DNA of 64,000 nucleotides from Egibacter rhizosphaerae (GTDB lineage Bacteria > Actinomycetota > Nitriliruptoria > Euzebyales > Egibacteraceae). Under the pieces are notes generated by a model, which worked only from the letters and a program-made list of their open reading frames with translations, was not told where the DNA came from and did no database searches. The translations under genes were made by a program, and so were the position numbers. Shown piece after piece: positions 8,663 through 16,692 of this stretch. The DNA lies in assembly GCF_004322855.1 (NCBI RefSeq), contig NZ_CP036402.1, forward strand, positions 1,798,001 to 1,862,000, written 5' to 3'. How positions within the stretch are numbered: position 1 is the stretch's first letter; each line of letters begins with the position of its first letter.

Positions 8663-10388
8663 TCCCGTCCTCGCCGACTTCGAGGGCCTGCACCGACCCG
8701 AAGTACAACGCCGGCTGCTGATCGAACCCCTCGTAGCCACGCGCACCGAGGTCGTCACCGACCCCGCCCCCGAGCGGCTGCTCGACCTGCAACCGCGCAC
8801 CCTCGAGGTGGTACCTCGGCGCGTCGATCGCCTCCTGGAGCGACTGCCCGTGCAGCGCCCAGCGCGCGAGCAGCTGCGTGAGGACGTTGGGGATCCGCTC
8901 CCCACCCGGCGTCCCGATCCCCAGAACCGGGTCGCCGTCCTCGTCGAGCACCATCGCCGGCAGGCTCCAGCTCACCGACCTGCGGCCCGGCTCGGGGTTG
9001 TTCGCGTCGCTCTGACCGATCGAGAAGCGGGCCAGTTGGTTGTTGACGAAATAGCCCGACGCGTACTGGGAGGAGCCCCAGAAGTTCGTCAGCGTGTTCG
9101 TCATCGACACGAGTTGCCCGTCGGGGCCGACCACGGTCACGTGCGTGGTGTTGGGGTCGACACCGCCGCGCGGCGAGCCAGGATCGATCGGGAGGAGACC
9201 ATCGGCGGGGACGGTCTCGGCGATCGCCTCGTTGCGCCCGCGATCGGTGTGCACCTCGGTCGGCACATCGACGAAGTCGGGGTCCCCGAGATCCCATTCG
9301 ATGTGCGACCGCGCCGCGCGCCACGCCATCGCCGTCGTGTGCATCGCGTCCGCGGACGCGGGATCGACGTCGGCCACGCCGGCCGCCTCCGCGATCTGCA
9401 GCTGCTGGATCAGCGTCGAGCCCGGCAGCGGAGGGGCGGCGCCGACGACCTCGTAGCCGCCGAACTCCCCCGACGGCGGCTCGGAGCGCTGAACTTCGTA
9501 CGCGCCCAGGGACGCCAGGTCGATGCCCGCCACCGACCCGGCGAGCTGCTCGGCCAGCACGCCCTCGTAGAACGTGTCCGCGCCCTCGTCACGCAGCTGC
9601 CGCAGCGTGGACGCGAGCTCCTCCTGCACGAGGGGCTCGCCAGCCGCCAGCGCCTGCCCGCCCGGGTACAGATGGCCGAGCTCGCCGACCGGCAAGCGGC
9701 CGCTGGCGCCTTGCAGTTGGTCGGCCAGCAGGCCGCTCGTCTCGGCGCCCTCGGCCAGCTCCACGGCCGGGTCGAGCAGCTCCTCCCAGGACACCTCGCC
9801 GTACTCGTCGTGCAGCGCCTCCATGCCGGCGACGAACCCGGGGATGCCCGCCCCGCTCTCGGGTACCTGACCGTCCTGGGGGACGACCTCACGGTAGTCG
9901 TACGCCTGCGGTGATTCCCCGGGAGCGGCGACGAGGGTCTGACCCCCGCCCCCGATGCCGGAGGCGAACGGCTCCACCACCGAGACCGCGTAGGCCGCCG
10001 CGACCGCGGCGTCCACGGCGCTGCCCCCGGCCTCGAGCACCTCCATGCCGGCGTCGACCGCTCGCGGGTGGCCGGCGCTCACCGCGAACTCGCCCGGCCC
10101 CTGCTCCTCGGGCTCGTCGTCCTCCTCGTCGCGAGGGTCCTCGGGATGGTCGCCATCGGGCTCGTCCCCGTCCTCGGGATCGTCGGGGTCGTCAGCCTCC
10201 GCACCCGCGTCGCCTTCGTCGGGATCCTCGGCGGGCGGCTCCGGTTCCTCGTCCTCGACGGGGGCCTCCGGCTCGGCCTCCTCCTCGCCCGCATCGGGAT
10301 CGCAGGCCAGCGCCGCCAACGCCAGCGCCACCACCAGCACGATCCCGCGCGTTGCGTGTCCTCGCGTCGATGGAGTCGAAGTCCCCAA
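8607..10388 (-). CDS. ggt: Gamma-glutamyltransferase, lipoprotein with acidic stalk
   Basis: A 593-residue exported N-terminal-nucleophile hydrolase that cleaves glutathione and other gamma-glutamyl compounds. A signal peptide ends in LAALAC (lipid-modified Cys29). Residues about 30-117 are a low-complexity Asp/Glu/Pro stalk. The enzyme begins near GHPRAVDAGMEVLEAGGSAVDA. The autoprocessing Thr is in NTTHVTVVG (about residue 414), and GTPGGERIPNVLTQ forms the oxyanion region. The chosen start is TTG at 10388 after GGAG; an in-frame GTG a little upstream is also possible. It overlaps the 3' end of the convergent membrane-protein gene by 56 bases. Confidence 0.87.
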   Translation of the reverse strand: MGTSTPSTRGHATRGIVLVVALALAALACDPDAGEEEAEPEAPVEDEEPEPPAEDPDEGDAGAEADDPDDPEDGDEPDGDHPEDPRDEEDDEPEEQGPGEFAVSAGHPRAVDAGMEVLEAGGSAVDAAVAAAYAVSVVEPFASGIGGGGQTLVAAPGESPQAYDYREVVPQDGQVPESGAGIPGFVAGMEALHDEYGEVSWEELLDPAVELAEGAETSGLLADQLQGASGRLPVGELGHLYPGGQALAAGEPLVQEELASTLRQLRDEGADTFYEGVLAEQLAGSVAGIDLASLGAYEVQRSEPPSGEFGGYEVVGAAPPLPGSTLIQQLQIAEAAGVADVDPASADAMHTTAMAWRAARSHIEWDLGDPDFVDVPTEVHTDRGRNEAIAETVPADGLLPIDPGSPRGGVDPNTTHVTVVGPDGQLVSMTNTLTNFWGSSQYASGYFVNNQLARFSIGQSDANNPEPGRRSVSWSLPAMVLDEDGDPVLGIGTPGGERIPNVLTQLLARWALHGQSLQEAIDAPRYHLEGARLQVEQPLGGGVGDDLGARGYEGFDQQPALYFGSVQALEVGEDGISGARDGRREADWRADSP

Positions 10389-10492
10389 GCGGCTCCCCCG
10401 GCGCACGAATGTCCGGCCTCGTGGCGGCCATGCTGCCCCCGGCCGGGTACGTCCGCAGGCGAGGCGACCCGGACCACCGGGCGGGGTCCTCC

Positions 10493-11458
10493 TCAACCCG
10501 ACGGCGCCCCGTCCGAGCCGAATTCGGTCACCAGCCGGCGCCCGACGTCGGCCAGGACGGCACGCAACTCATCGGGCCGGAGGACCTCGAACGCGACCTG
10601 GAGGCCGAGCAGGTAGTGGGCGAGCCACTCGAGGTCGTCGGCTCCGATGTCAAGCAGGGAGGCATCGCCGTCGGCGGACAGCGTCCCGACGGTGGGCGGG
10701 ACCTTGACCGCGACCTCGGACAGCGGCGCGTGCAGCCGCACGCGTGCGTGCCAGGGATACGGCGCGACGCTGATCGCGGTGGCCACGAGCGCGGCCGCAT
10801 CGGGCAGGGGGCGGGGCTCGGCGGGCACCCCTTGCGGCTGCACGCTGCGGACCCGGTCGACGCGGAACGTCCTCCACGCATCCCGACCGCGGTCGAAGGC
10901 GACGAGGTACCAGCGGCCGCGCGCGCGGACGAGCCGGTACGGCTCGAGGTCGCGGCTCCCGGGGGTCCCGGCACGGTCCGTGTACGCGCATCGCACCCGC
11001 TCACGGGCCCGGCACGCGTGGGCGAGACCCACGAGCGTGGACGGCTCCACGTGCGCGTCGGAGCCGTGCTGGAGCAACTCCGTCGCCGTCTCCAGGGATC
11101 GCACCTGCTCGCGCAGCCGCGGCGGGAGGACCTGCTCGAGCTTCGCCAGGGCCGTCACGCCCGCCTCCTCCGCGCCCACGACACCGCTGCCCGCGCCGCC
11201 TCGCAGCGCGACCGCCGCGGCCACCGCTTCGTCGTCGGCGAGCGCCAGCGGGGGCACGGCCCGTCCCCCGGCGAGGCGGTAACCGCCGTGCTGTCCCGGT
11301 TCGGCGTCGACGACGTAGCCGAGGTCGCGCAACCGCGCGATGTCCCGACGCACCGTGCGGGGCGTCACGCCGAGTCGCTCGGCCAACGCATCGCTCGTCC
11401 AGGTCGGCTGCTGCTGCAGGAGGGCGAGCAGCTGCAGCACGCGCGCCAGCGTGTCCAT
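10493..11458 (-). CDS. WYL-domain transcriptional regulator
   Basis: A 321-residue DNA-binding protein. Residues about 1-60 form a winged helix (ALAERLGVTPRTVRRDIARLRDLGYVVD), followed by a WYL ligand-sensing domain (RWYLVAFDRGRDAWRTFRVDRV at about 195-216) and the WCX extension. WYL regulators respond to small molecules or nucleic-acid ligands. The ATG at 11458 is 116 bases from the divergently transcribed methyltransferase, its likely target besides itself. A paralogue lies at 25973-26932, likewise divergent from an enzyme gene. Confidence 0.85.
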   Translation of the reverse strand: MDTLARVLQLLALLQQQPTWTSDALAERLGVTPRTVRRDIARLRDLGYVVDAEPGQHGGYRLAGGRAVPPLALADDEAVAAAVALRGGAGSGVVGAEEAGVTALAKLEQVLPPRLREQVRSLETATELLQHGSDAHVEPSTLVGLAHACRARERVRCAYTDRAGTPGSRDLEPYRLVRARGRWYLVAFDRGRDAWRTFRVDRVRSVQPQGVPAEPRPLPDAAALVATAISVAPYPWHARVRLHAPLSEVAVKVPPTVGTLSADGDASLLDIGADDLEWLAHYLLGLQVAFEVLRPDELRAVLADVGRRLVTEFGSDGAPSG

Positions 11459-11574
11459 ACCGGGATCCTCGCATGTTCACGGACGAATTCGGTCCGCGTC
11501 GTCCGCCGTCGCGCCGCACCCGGCTACGCTCCGACCTCCCGACGAGTCTGACCTCCCCGACGAAACGGAGCGTG

Positions 11575-12453
11575 ATGGGCGCGACCGAGAGCTCGAGCAA
11601 CGTGGCGGCCGCCCTTCTCGCGGTGGCGGACGGGGACCTGCCCGCCGCGATCCGCACGACCCGGGCCGCTGCCGACCGTTGTCCACGCAGCGCTCTCGCA
11701 CCGGCCCTGCTGGCCTACCTCCAGAGGGCGGCCTCGCACGGTGTCTACGACGAGCCGAGCGCGTTCGAGGGATTCATCGACGGGGGCAGCAACCCGCATC
11801 TCTACGATCGGGCCATCGCGGCGGTCGCCGCACACCACCGCGAGGTCCGGCCGTCGAGCGTGCTCGACATCGGCTGCGGCGACGGTCGCGTGACCGCCGC
11901 GGTGGCCGTGCCGGAGACCCGCCGCGTCGACCTGGTCGAGCCGTCACCCCCGCTCCTCGAGCATGCCCGCGAACGCCTGGCCCACGTCGAGGCACCGGCG
12001 ACAGCACACGAACAGCACGTCGAGACCTTCCTTCAGGGGGACGGGCGACAGCGCCGCTGGGATCTCGCGCAGGCCACGTTCGCCCTGCACACCCTCGACC
12101 CGGCGACCCGGGCCACTGTCCTGGCGGCCCTCGCCGAACGGGTCGGCCGGCTGCTGATCGTGGAGTTCGACGTCCCCGACTTCGAGGACGGCTCCGTGGA
12201 GCACGCCGCCTACGCCGCCGCCCGCTTCGAGTCGGGCGTGGCCGAGTACCGGGACCACCCCGAGGTCGTCGACGGATTCCTGATGCCCGTGCTGGTCGGT
12301 CAGTTCGACCCCGAGCGGACCCGCCACACCCACGAGCAGGCGGCCGTGGAATGGGAGGCCCAGCTGCGCGCGAACGGCTTCCGACACCTCACGGTCACGC
12401 GGCTGACCGAGTTCTGGTGGGCGCCGGCGGTCCTGCTCACCGCCGAGCCCTGA
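11575..12453 (+). CDS. Class I SAM-dependent methyltransferase
   Basis: A 292-residue soluble protein. Motif I of the Rossmann-fold methyltransferases is clear at about residues 98-108 (VLDIGCGDGRVTAA). LVEPSPPLLEHARERL (the acidic residue that binds the SAM ribose) and a motif IV/post-I region around WDLAQATFALHTLD follow. An N-terminal helical region of about 90 residues precedes the core. The substrate cannot be read from the sequence. The ATG at 11575 follows GGAG at 11566-11569. It is divergent from the WYL regulator, which may control it. Confidence 0.78.
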   Translation: MGATESSSNVAAALLAVADGDLPAAIRTTRAAADRCPRSALAPALLAYLQRAASHGVYDEPSAFEGFIDGGSNPHLYDRAIAAVAAHHREVRPSSVLDIGCGDGRVTAAVAVPETRRVDLVEPSPPLLEHARERLAHVEAPATAHEQHVETFLQGDGRQRRWDLAQATFALHTLDPATRATVLAALAERVGRLLIVEFDVPDFEDGSVEHAAYAAARFESGVAEYRDHPEVVDGFLMPVLVGQFDPERTRHTHEQAAVEWEAQLRANGFRHLTVTRLTEFWWAPAVLLTAEP

Positions 12454-12532
12454 CCGCAATCCGGACCGAGTTCGTCCGGGTGGGAGTCCATCGTGGCGCG
12501 CGACACGGCGAACCGTCGCAGGAGGCCCGCCC

Positions 12533-12985
12533 ATGAGCCCGATCGGCTACCAGGTGACCATCGACGCCCGGGATCCACACGAGCAGGCCCGCTTCTGGTC
12601 CCAGGCCCTGGGGTTCGTGGTGGAGGACTACGACGCCTTCATCCGCGACCTCCTGGACCAGGGGCACGTCACCGACGACGACGTGACGGAGGTCGACGGA
12701 CGCCTCGCCTTCCGGGCGGCCACGGCGATCCGCCATCCCGACGACTTCGGACTGGGCGGCCTGCAGGATCCGGCCCCGCGCCGCCTGCTCTTTCAGGCGG
12801 TGCCCGAGTCCAAGGCCGGCAAGAACCGCGTGCACCTGGACCTGAACGTCGGGCGCGAGCGCATCGACGAGGAGGTCACACGGCTCTGCGCACTCGGAGC
12901 CACCGAGCAGTACCGCGTCGACGAACCGGGGTCGGTACACACCACCATGGCCGACCCCGAGGGCAACGAGTTCTGCGTGCAGTGA
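12533..12985 (+). CDS. VOC/glyoxalase-like protein
   Basis: A 150-residue two-module protein of the vicinal-oxygen-chelate fold (Glyoxalase_6 type). It opens IGYQVTIDARDPHEQARFWSQALGF and ends HTTMADPEGNEFCVQ, the usual start and finish of each glyoxalase-like unit. NRVHLDLNVG in the middle carries the family His. The specific reaction is unknown; many such proteins bind or detoxify small electrophiles. AGGAGG precedes the ATG at 12533. It ends 15 bases before the convergent XRE gene. Confidence 0.75.
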   Translation: MSPIGYQVTIDARDPHEQARFWSQALGFVVEDYDAFIRDLLDQGHVTDDDVTEVDGRLAFRAATAIRHPDDFGLGGLQDPAPRRLLFQAVPESKAGKNRVHLDLNVGRERIDEEVTRLCALGATEQYRVDEPGSVHTTMADPEGNEFCVQ

Positions 12986-13000
12986 GCGGCACCCGACTGG

Positions 13001-13240
13001 TCAAGCGGAGCGTTCGACGTCGCTGATCCGCGGGAACGGCTCGATCGAGAACACCACCTCGACCGGCAGCTCGAAGAAGGCCGCGATCCGCAGCGCGAGA
13101 TGCAGGCTCGGGCTGTACTCCCCGCGCTCGAGGTAGCCGACGGTCTGGTAGTGGACGCCCAGCGCGTCCGCGAGCTCCCGGCGGCTCACGCCCTGTTCGG
13201 CGCGGAGCTGGGCGATCCGGTTGTGGACCCTCTCGCTCAC
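13001..13240 (-). CDS. Small XRE-family HTH regulator
   Basis: A 79-residue protein that is little more than one Cro/C1 helix-turn-helix: IAQLRAEQGVSRRELADALGVHYQTVGYLERGEYSPSL. The C-terminus (FELPVEVVFSIEPF) is typical of the short XRE regulators beside ABC-2 exporters and membrane proteins. It lies 37 bases downstream of the permease and probably shares its transcript. It is the best candidate to bind the palindromic operator at 15151-15182. Confidence 0.82.
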   Translation of the reverse strand: MSERVHNRIAQLRAEQGVSRRELADALGVHYQTVGYLERGEYSPSLHLALRIAAFFELPVEVVFSIEPFPRISDVERSA

Positions 13241-13277
13241 GTCCGCCTCCGTGCCTCGTCGTTCGGGCGTGACCCGG

Positions 13278-14129
13278 TCACCTGACCCACTGCACCGCGG
13301 CGTCGCGGGCGGCCTCCACCTGTGAGCCCGATTGACGGCGTGCCATGCGGCGCACGACGTACGTGGCCGCGACGGAGCTGACGACGGCCCAGGCGACCAG
13401 CACCACCACGGTCAGCCCGGTCCGCCAGCTGCCCCCGATCTCGCCGGCGGCCGCAGCGTCCGGCAGGAAGGCCGAGCGCATCCCCAGGGCGATCCAGTAC
13501 ATCGGGAAGGCCTGCGCCACCCCCTGCACCCACCCCCACAGCTCCTGGACGGGGTAGAAGACGCCCGAGATCATGGCCAGCACGACGACGGGCAGCATCC
13601 CCCACGTCCCCACCTTCTGGGCGTTGGGCACCAACGAGCCGATGATGATGCCGAGCGGCAGCATCGCGAGCATGCCGAGCACCAGCACCCACACGGCGGT
13701 GAGCACACCGGTCCACCCGCCGTGGAACAGCCCGTCGAACAGCACGGCGCTCGGGATGAGCACCACGGCGAGCAGCGGGAGGACGCTGGCCATCTGGAAC
13801 AGCAGCTGGCCACTGATGTAGCCGACGATGCCGCGCGGAGCCGCCTTCAGGCGCAGTAGCGTGCCATCCTCGCGCTCCATCGCCAGGGCGTACGCGGGCC
13901 CGATGACCACGCCGAAGGCGATGAGGCCGCCGAGGATGCTCGGCATCGCGACCGTCGGGAGCATGAGTCCCTCGCCGACCTCGTTGTCGCGGTTGAACCA
14001 CAGGAACGTGAGGGTCCCGATCGCGACGAAGAGGTAGAAGCCCTGGTCCTGCGGGCTGCGCAGGCTCAGCAGGAATTCGGTCCATCCGCGCCGCAGGCCG
14101 ACCCCGATCGCGTCCAACGTGCGGTTCAT
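13278..14129 (-). CDS. ABC-2 type exporter permease
   Basis: A 283-residue membrane protein with six predicted helices, the transmembrane half of an ABC-2 exporter. The region MEREDGTLLRLKAAPRG is the cytoplasmic loop found in these permeases, and GVFYPVQELWGWVQGVAQAFPMYWIALGMR precedes the final helices. Its ATG overlaps the stop codon of the ATPase gene by four bases, so the two are translationally coupled. The substrate cannot be inferred. Confidence 0.85.
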   Translation of the reverse strand: MNRTLDAIGVGLRRGWTEFLLSLRSPQDQGFYLFVAIGTLTFLWFNRDNEVGEGLMLPTVAMPSILGGLIAFGVVIGPAYALAMEREDGTLLRLKAAPRGIVGYISGQLLFQMASVLPLLAVVLIPSAVLFDGLFHGGWTGVLTAVWVLVLGMLAMLPLGIIIGSLVPNAQKVGTWGMLPVVVLAMISGVFYPVQELWGWVQGVAQAFPMYWIALGMRSAFLPDAAAAGEIGGSWRTGLTVVVLVAWAVVSSVAATYVVRRMARRQSGSQVEAARDAAVQWVR

Positions 14130-15115
14130 CGCCCGACCTCCTCGCCGTCGGCGCCGGCAGCCCCCGCGAAGCGGACCGCGGCGAGGTCCCCGCGCCCCGT
14201 CTCGTGCTGCTGGACCATCGCGATGTAGGTATCCTCGAGACTCGCTCGCTGCACCTCGAGTTCGGTGAGCTCGTCACCGTGCTGGGCGAGGAGCTCGCGC
14301 ACGAACGCGATCGGCTCCTCGGTCGCGTGCACGAACCGCTGCCCGTCGAGGTTCCAGCGGACCTCGGCCTCGGTCGCCACCTGCCGGGCGAGCTCGTCGG
14401 CCGTGCCATCGGCCACGACCTGCCCGCCGGCGAGGATCAGGATCCGGTCCGCGAGCTTCTCCGCCTCGTCGAGGTCATGGGTCGTGAGCAGGATCGTGGT
14501 GTCCTCGAGGTCGGTGAGGCGGTGGATCAGGTCGTGGAACTCGCGGCGCGCGTGCGGGTCGAACCCCGCGGTCGGCTCGTCGAGGAACAGCAACTCGGGT
14601 CGGCCGACGATGCCCGCCGCCACGTCGAGCCGGCGCCGCTGACCACCCGACAGCAGGCGGATCTTCTGGTCGGCCTGCTCCCCGAGTCCCACCATCTCGA
14701 TCAGCTCGTCGGCCGGATACGGGCGCACCCGCTCCTGAGTGGAGTAGGGCTCGAAGAACCGGCCCAGGTGCGCGAGCAGTTGCCGGGGCGTCCAGCGCGC
14801 GTGGTCGCGCCACGACTGCAGGACCACACCGACCCGCGCCCGCCAGTCCTCGTCGGCGCTCGCCGGGTCCTCGCCCAGGATGAGCACATCGCCCGCGGAC
14901 CGGCGACGGAACCCCTCCAGGATCTCGATGGTGGTCGTCTTCCCGGCCCCGTTCGGGCCGAGCAGGGTCACGACCTCGCCGCGCCGCACCTCGAAGTCGA
15001 CGCCGGTGAGGACGTCGACGTCCCCGTAGCGCATCCGCAGGCCGCGGACCCTGACCGGCGGCCCGGTGGTGTCCACGGCGAGGCCGTTCGGCTCGGCATG
15101 ATCGGCGGTTCGCAT
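14126..15115 (-). CDS. ABC exporter ATPase
   Basis: A 329-residue nucleotide-binding subunit. Walker A is [12 protein letters not shown], the signature motif is LLSGGQRRRLDVA, Walker B is ELLFLDEPTAGFDP and the switch His is in TTHDLDEAEKLADR. A C-terminal tail of about 80 residues resembles the DrrA-type regulatory extension. The ATG at 15115 follows GGGAGGGG on the minus strand. An in-frame ATG further up lies inside the operator and upstream of the likely transcription start, so it was rejected. It forms an operon with the permease and XRE gene. Confidence 0.87.
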   Translation of the reverse strand: MRTADHAEPNGLAVDTTGPPVRVRGLRMRYGDVDVLTGVDFEVRRGEVVTLLGPNGAGKTTTIEILEGFRRRSAGDVLILGEDPASADEDWRARVGVVLQSWRDHARWTPRQLLAHLGRFFEPYSTQERVRPYPADELIEMVGLGEQADQKIRLLSGGQRRRLDVAAGIVGRPELLFLDEPTAGFDPHARREFHDLIHRLTDLEDTTILLTTHDLDEAEKLADRILILAGGQVVADGTADELARQVATEAEVRWNLDGQRFVHATEEPIAFVRELLAQHGDELTELEVQRASLEDTYIAMVQQHETGRGDLAAVRFAGAAGADGEEVGR

Positions 15116-15148
15116 TCTGACTGTCCCCTCCCGTCGCAGCAGCCGAGG

Positions 15149-15182
15149 ATAGTACTTGTGCTGCATGGGCAGCACAAGCACT
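15149..15182 (-). promoter_or_regulatory. Promoter of the ABC exporter operon, covered by a palindromic operator
   Basis: On the minus strand, TTGTGC (15177-15172) and TACTAT (15154-15149) are separated by exactly 17 bases, a good -35/-10 pair. The same bases form an inverted repeat: AGTACTTGTGCTGC (15151-15164) and GCAGCACAAGCACT (15169-15182), with one mismatch in 14 and a four-base centre. A bound repressor would block the polymerase site completely. Confidence 0.7.
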
Positions 15183-15250
15183 AATCCATCCCGGGCGCCC
15201 CCGAGGGCTACGCTGGCCGTCGTCCCTTCACCCGAGTCGGGAACGGCCCA

Positions 15251-15553
15251 TTGGACATCCACCTCACGCCGGACGCCTCCGAGCTCATCCGCCGCCGCGG
15301 GGGCACGGCCGCGCTCAACTTCATCCGCGCCGTCGGGTGAGGCGGCCAGCCCGAGGTGTCGGTCGACACCTACCTCAAAGGCAAGAACACCAGCGCGTAC
15401 GCCCAAGCCGCGCACGGTGACGTCGAGGTCCTGGTCGCACCGTCGATGGCGCGCTGGTCGAACCGCATCACGATCGACATCAAGCGAGGCCTGCTCGGCC
15501 GCCGCTTCGACGTCGCCGTCGAGCACCAGCACGGACCGGCCTGCCAGCACTGA
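15251..15553 (+). CDS. HesB-like small protein with in-frame TGA: candidate selenoprotein
   Basis: One frame runs from TTG at 15251 to TGA at 15553 (100 residues), interrupted only by TGA at 15338-15340 (codon 30). The part before (LTPDASELIRRRGGTAALNFIRAVG) and the part after (GGQPEVSVDTYLKGK, then ITIDIKRGLLGRRFDVAVE) match the plan of the small HesB-related family in which several members carry selenocysteine where other HesB/IscA proteins have the conserved Cys. The TGA sits at that position. A hairpin with a GGTC loop follows at 15355-15370. Without UGA read-through the gene would be a nonsense mutant. Start codon and ribosome site are weak. It lies divergent from the ABC exporter operon. 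Confidence 0.6.
15355..15370 (+). promoter_or_regulatory. SECIS-like hairpin after an in-frame TGA
   Basis: GGTGTC (15355-15360) pairs perfectly with GACACC (15365-15370) and leaves the loop GGTC. The loop begins 20 bases after the TGA, close to the 18 bases in E. coli fdhF, whose SelB-binding loop also begins GGUC. The bulged U of fdhF is not evident. Confidence 0.5.
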
Positions 15554-15654
15554 GGAACCTCACCGCCTGCGATGCTCCGACGCGAGGCCGCGCAGCGCCC
15601 GACGAGCAGCGGAGGCCGATCGTCGCGGACGCCGGCTCGTCGGCCCGACGGGGA

Positions 15655-16260
15655 TCAGGCGTTGTAGGGATGCGCGCGCCGTGCCTCCCGCAAGGCGTGC
15701 GCCCACCACGCCAGCTGATCGAGGCAGACCTTCGCCGCCGCCTCGCAGCCGGGCAGCGTCGGGTGACCGCGCCGGTCGACGTGCTCCAGATTGACGCTGA
15801 CCGCGTCACGCGTCGTGACCGCGTGGAGCTCGCCGAACACCTGCCGCAGTTGCTCGACGGCCCGGATCCCCTCCGCACGGCCACCGTAGGAGACGAAGCC
15901 GACGGGCTTCGCGTTCCATTCGCTGTAGAACCAGTCGATCGCGTTCTTGAGCGCCGCCGGGAAGCTGTGGTTGTACTCGGGCACGACGATCACGAAGCCG
16001 TCGGCGGCGTCGAGGCGCCTTCCGACCGCCTCGACCGACGCGGGCACGTCCTCGGAATCGGGCAGGACCACCGGCAGATCGGCCTCGGCGAGGTCGAGGA
16101 GGTCGAACTCCAGGTCGTCACGCCCCTCGCCTTGCCGCAGGAACCATTCGGCGATGGGCTCCCCGGCTCGGCCCTCACGAGTGCTGCCGAGGATGACGAC
16201 CACGCGCAACGGATCGGTGACGCCGGTGGTGCGGTCGGGGTGGGTACTGACGGCGGTCAT
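15655..16260 (-). CDS. NADPH-dependent FMN reductase-like flavoprotein (copy A)
   Basis: A 201-residue flavodoxin-fold reductase of the NADPH:FMN/quinone/chromate reductase family. GSTREGRAGEPIAEW near residues 25-40 binds the FMN phosphate, and PEYNHSFPAALKNAIDW is the family signature; SYGGRAEGIRAVEQLRQVF follows. Such enzymes reduce quinones, azo dyes or chromate. A close paralogue lies at 54495-55103. The ATG at 16260 follows GGAGG, but that site is locked in a perfect hairpin, and the shared bipartite motif lies just upstream. The paralogue has the same motif, so both are probably under one regulator. Confidence 0.87.
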   Translation of the reverse strand: MTAVSTHPDRTTGVTDPLRVVVILGSTREGRAGEPIAEWFLRQGEGRDDLEFDLLDLAEADLPVVLPDSEDVPASVEAVGRRLDAADGFVIVVPEYNHSFPAALKNAIDWFYSEWNAKPVGFVSYGGRAEGIRAVEQLRQVFGELHAVTTRDAVSVNLEHVDRRGHPTLPGCEAAAKVCLDQLAWWAHALREARRAHPYNA

Positions 16261-16265
16261 GGGCT

Positions 16266-16302
16266 CCTCCTGTGGTGACGGGAACAACGTCACCACAGGA
16301 GG
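16266..16302 (-). promoter_or_regulatory. Perfect hairpin that sequesters the ribosome-binding site of FMN reductase A
   Basis: CCTCCTGTGGTGACG (16266-16280 on the plus strand) and CGTCACCACAGGAGG (16288-16302) are exact reverse complements around a seven-base loop. In the mRNA the 3' arm ends in GGAGG, the SD sequence five bases before the ATG. Folding would hide it. The same inverted repeat could instead be a DNA operator. Confidence 0.65.
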
Positions 16303-16328
16303 CGCGAGACCGGGTATCGCATCGCGAG
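16300..16328 (-). promoter_or_regulatory. Bipartite regulatory motif, copy A
   Basis: Reading toward FMN reductase A: CTCGCGATGCGATA, six bases, CTCGCGCCT. It differs from the consensus first half (CTCGCGATGCGAGA) at one base. It ends 39 bases before the start codon and overlaps the hairpin arm by three bases. Confidence 0.7.
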
Positions 16329-16347
16329 ATCGGGACGGGACCCGCGC

Positions 16348-16686
16348 TCAGAGCTTCCATTCGGTGCGCCGGGCCGGCTGGTAGCGACACGCCACGCCGG
16401 TCGAGACCGAGGCCCGGAGGTGCTCGGCGAGCTCCGGGTGCACGCCCTCGAGACGTCGCAGCGAGTCACGGATGCGCGCTGACACGGTCTTGCGGGCGCG
16501 CTCGGCGTCCTCGCCGAGCCGCCGAGCGTGCCCCCCGAGGCCGGTGGACGTGCGCAGCTCCTCGAGCAACGCGGCACGCTCCTCGTCGAGGGCGGCGGCA
16601 CTTTCGTCCTCCTCTCGACGAGTGGCGCAGTCGATCTCGTTTCTCGCCTTGCGGGGTGGGAACTCGCACACCACTGGCCGGGCCAC
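16348..16686 (-). pseudogene. C-terminal fragment of the large ATPase regulator family
   Basis: 112 codons whose last ~95 align with the end of the 1087-residue regulator at 57332-60595: ALDEERAALLEELRTSTGLGG matches QLDAERQTLLDELRRATGLGG, then ERARKTVSARIRDSLRR matches ERARKTVTARIRDVLRR, and AEHLRASVSTGVACRY matches AEHLRASVSTGASCRY. The similarity ends abruptly near the sequence EIDCAT; before it is unrelated sequence and then another gene. The ATPase and repeat region are gone. It may be a decayed copy or a free-standing DNA-binding domain still expressed. It sits directly beside motif A. Confidence 0.7.
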
Positions 16687-16692
16687 CAGCGA

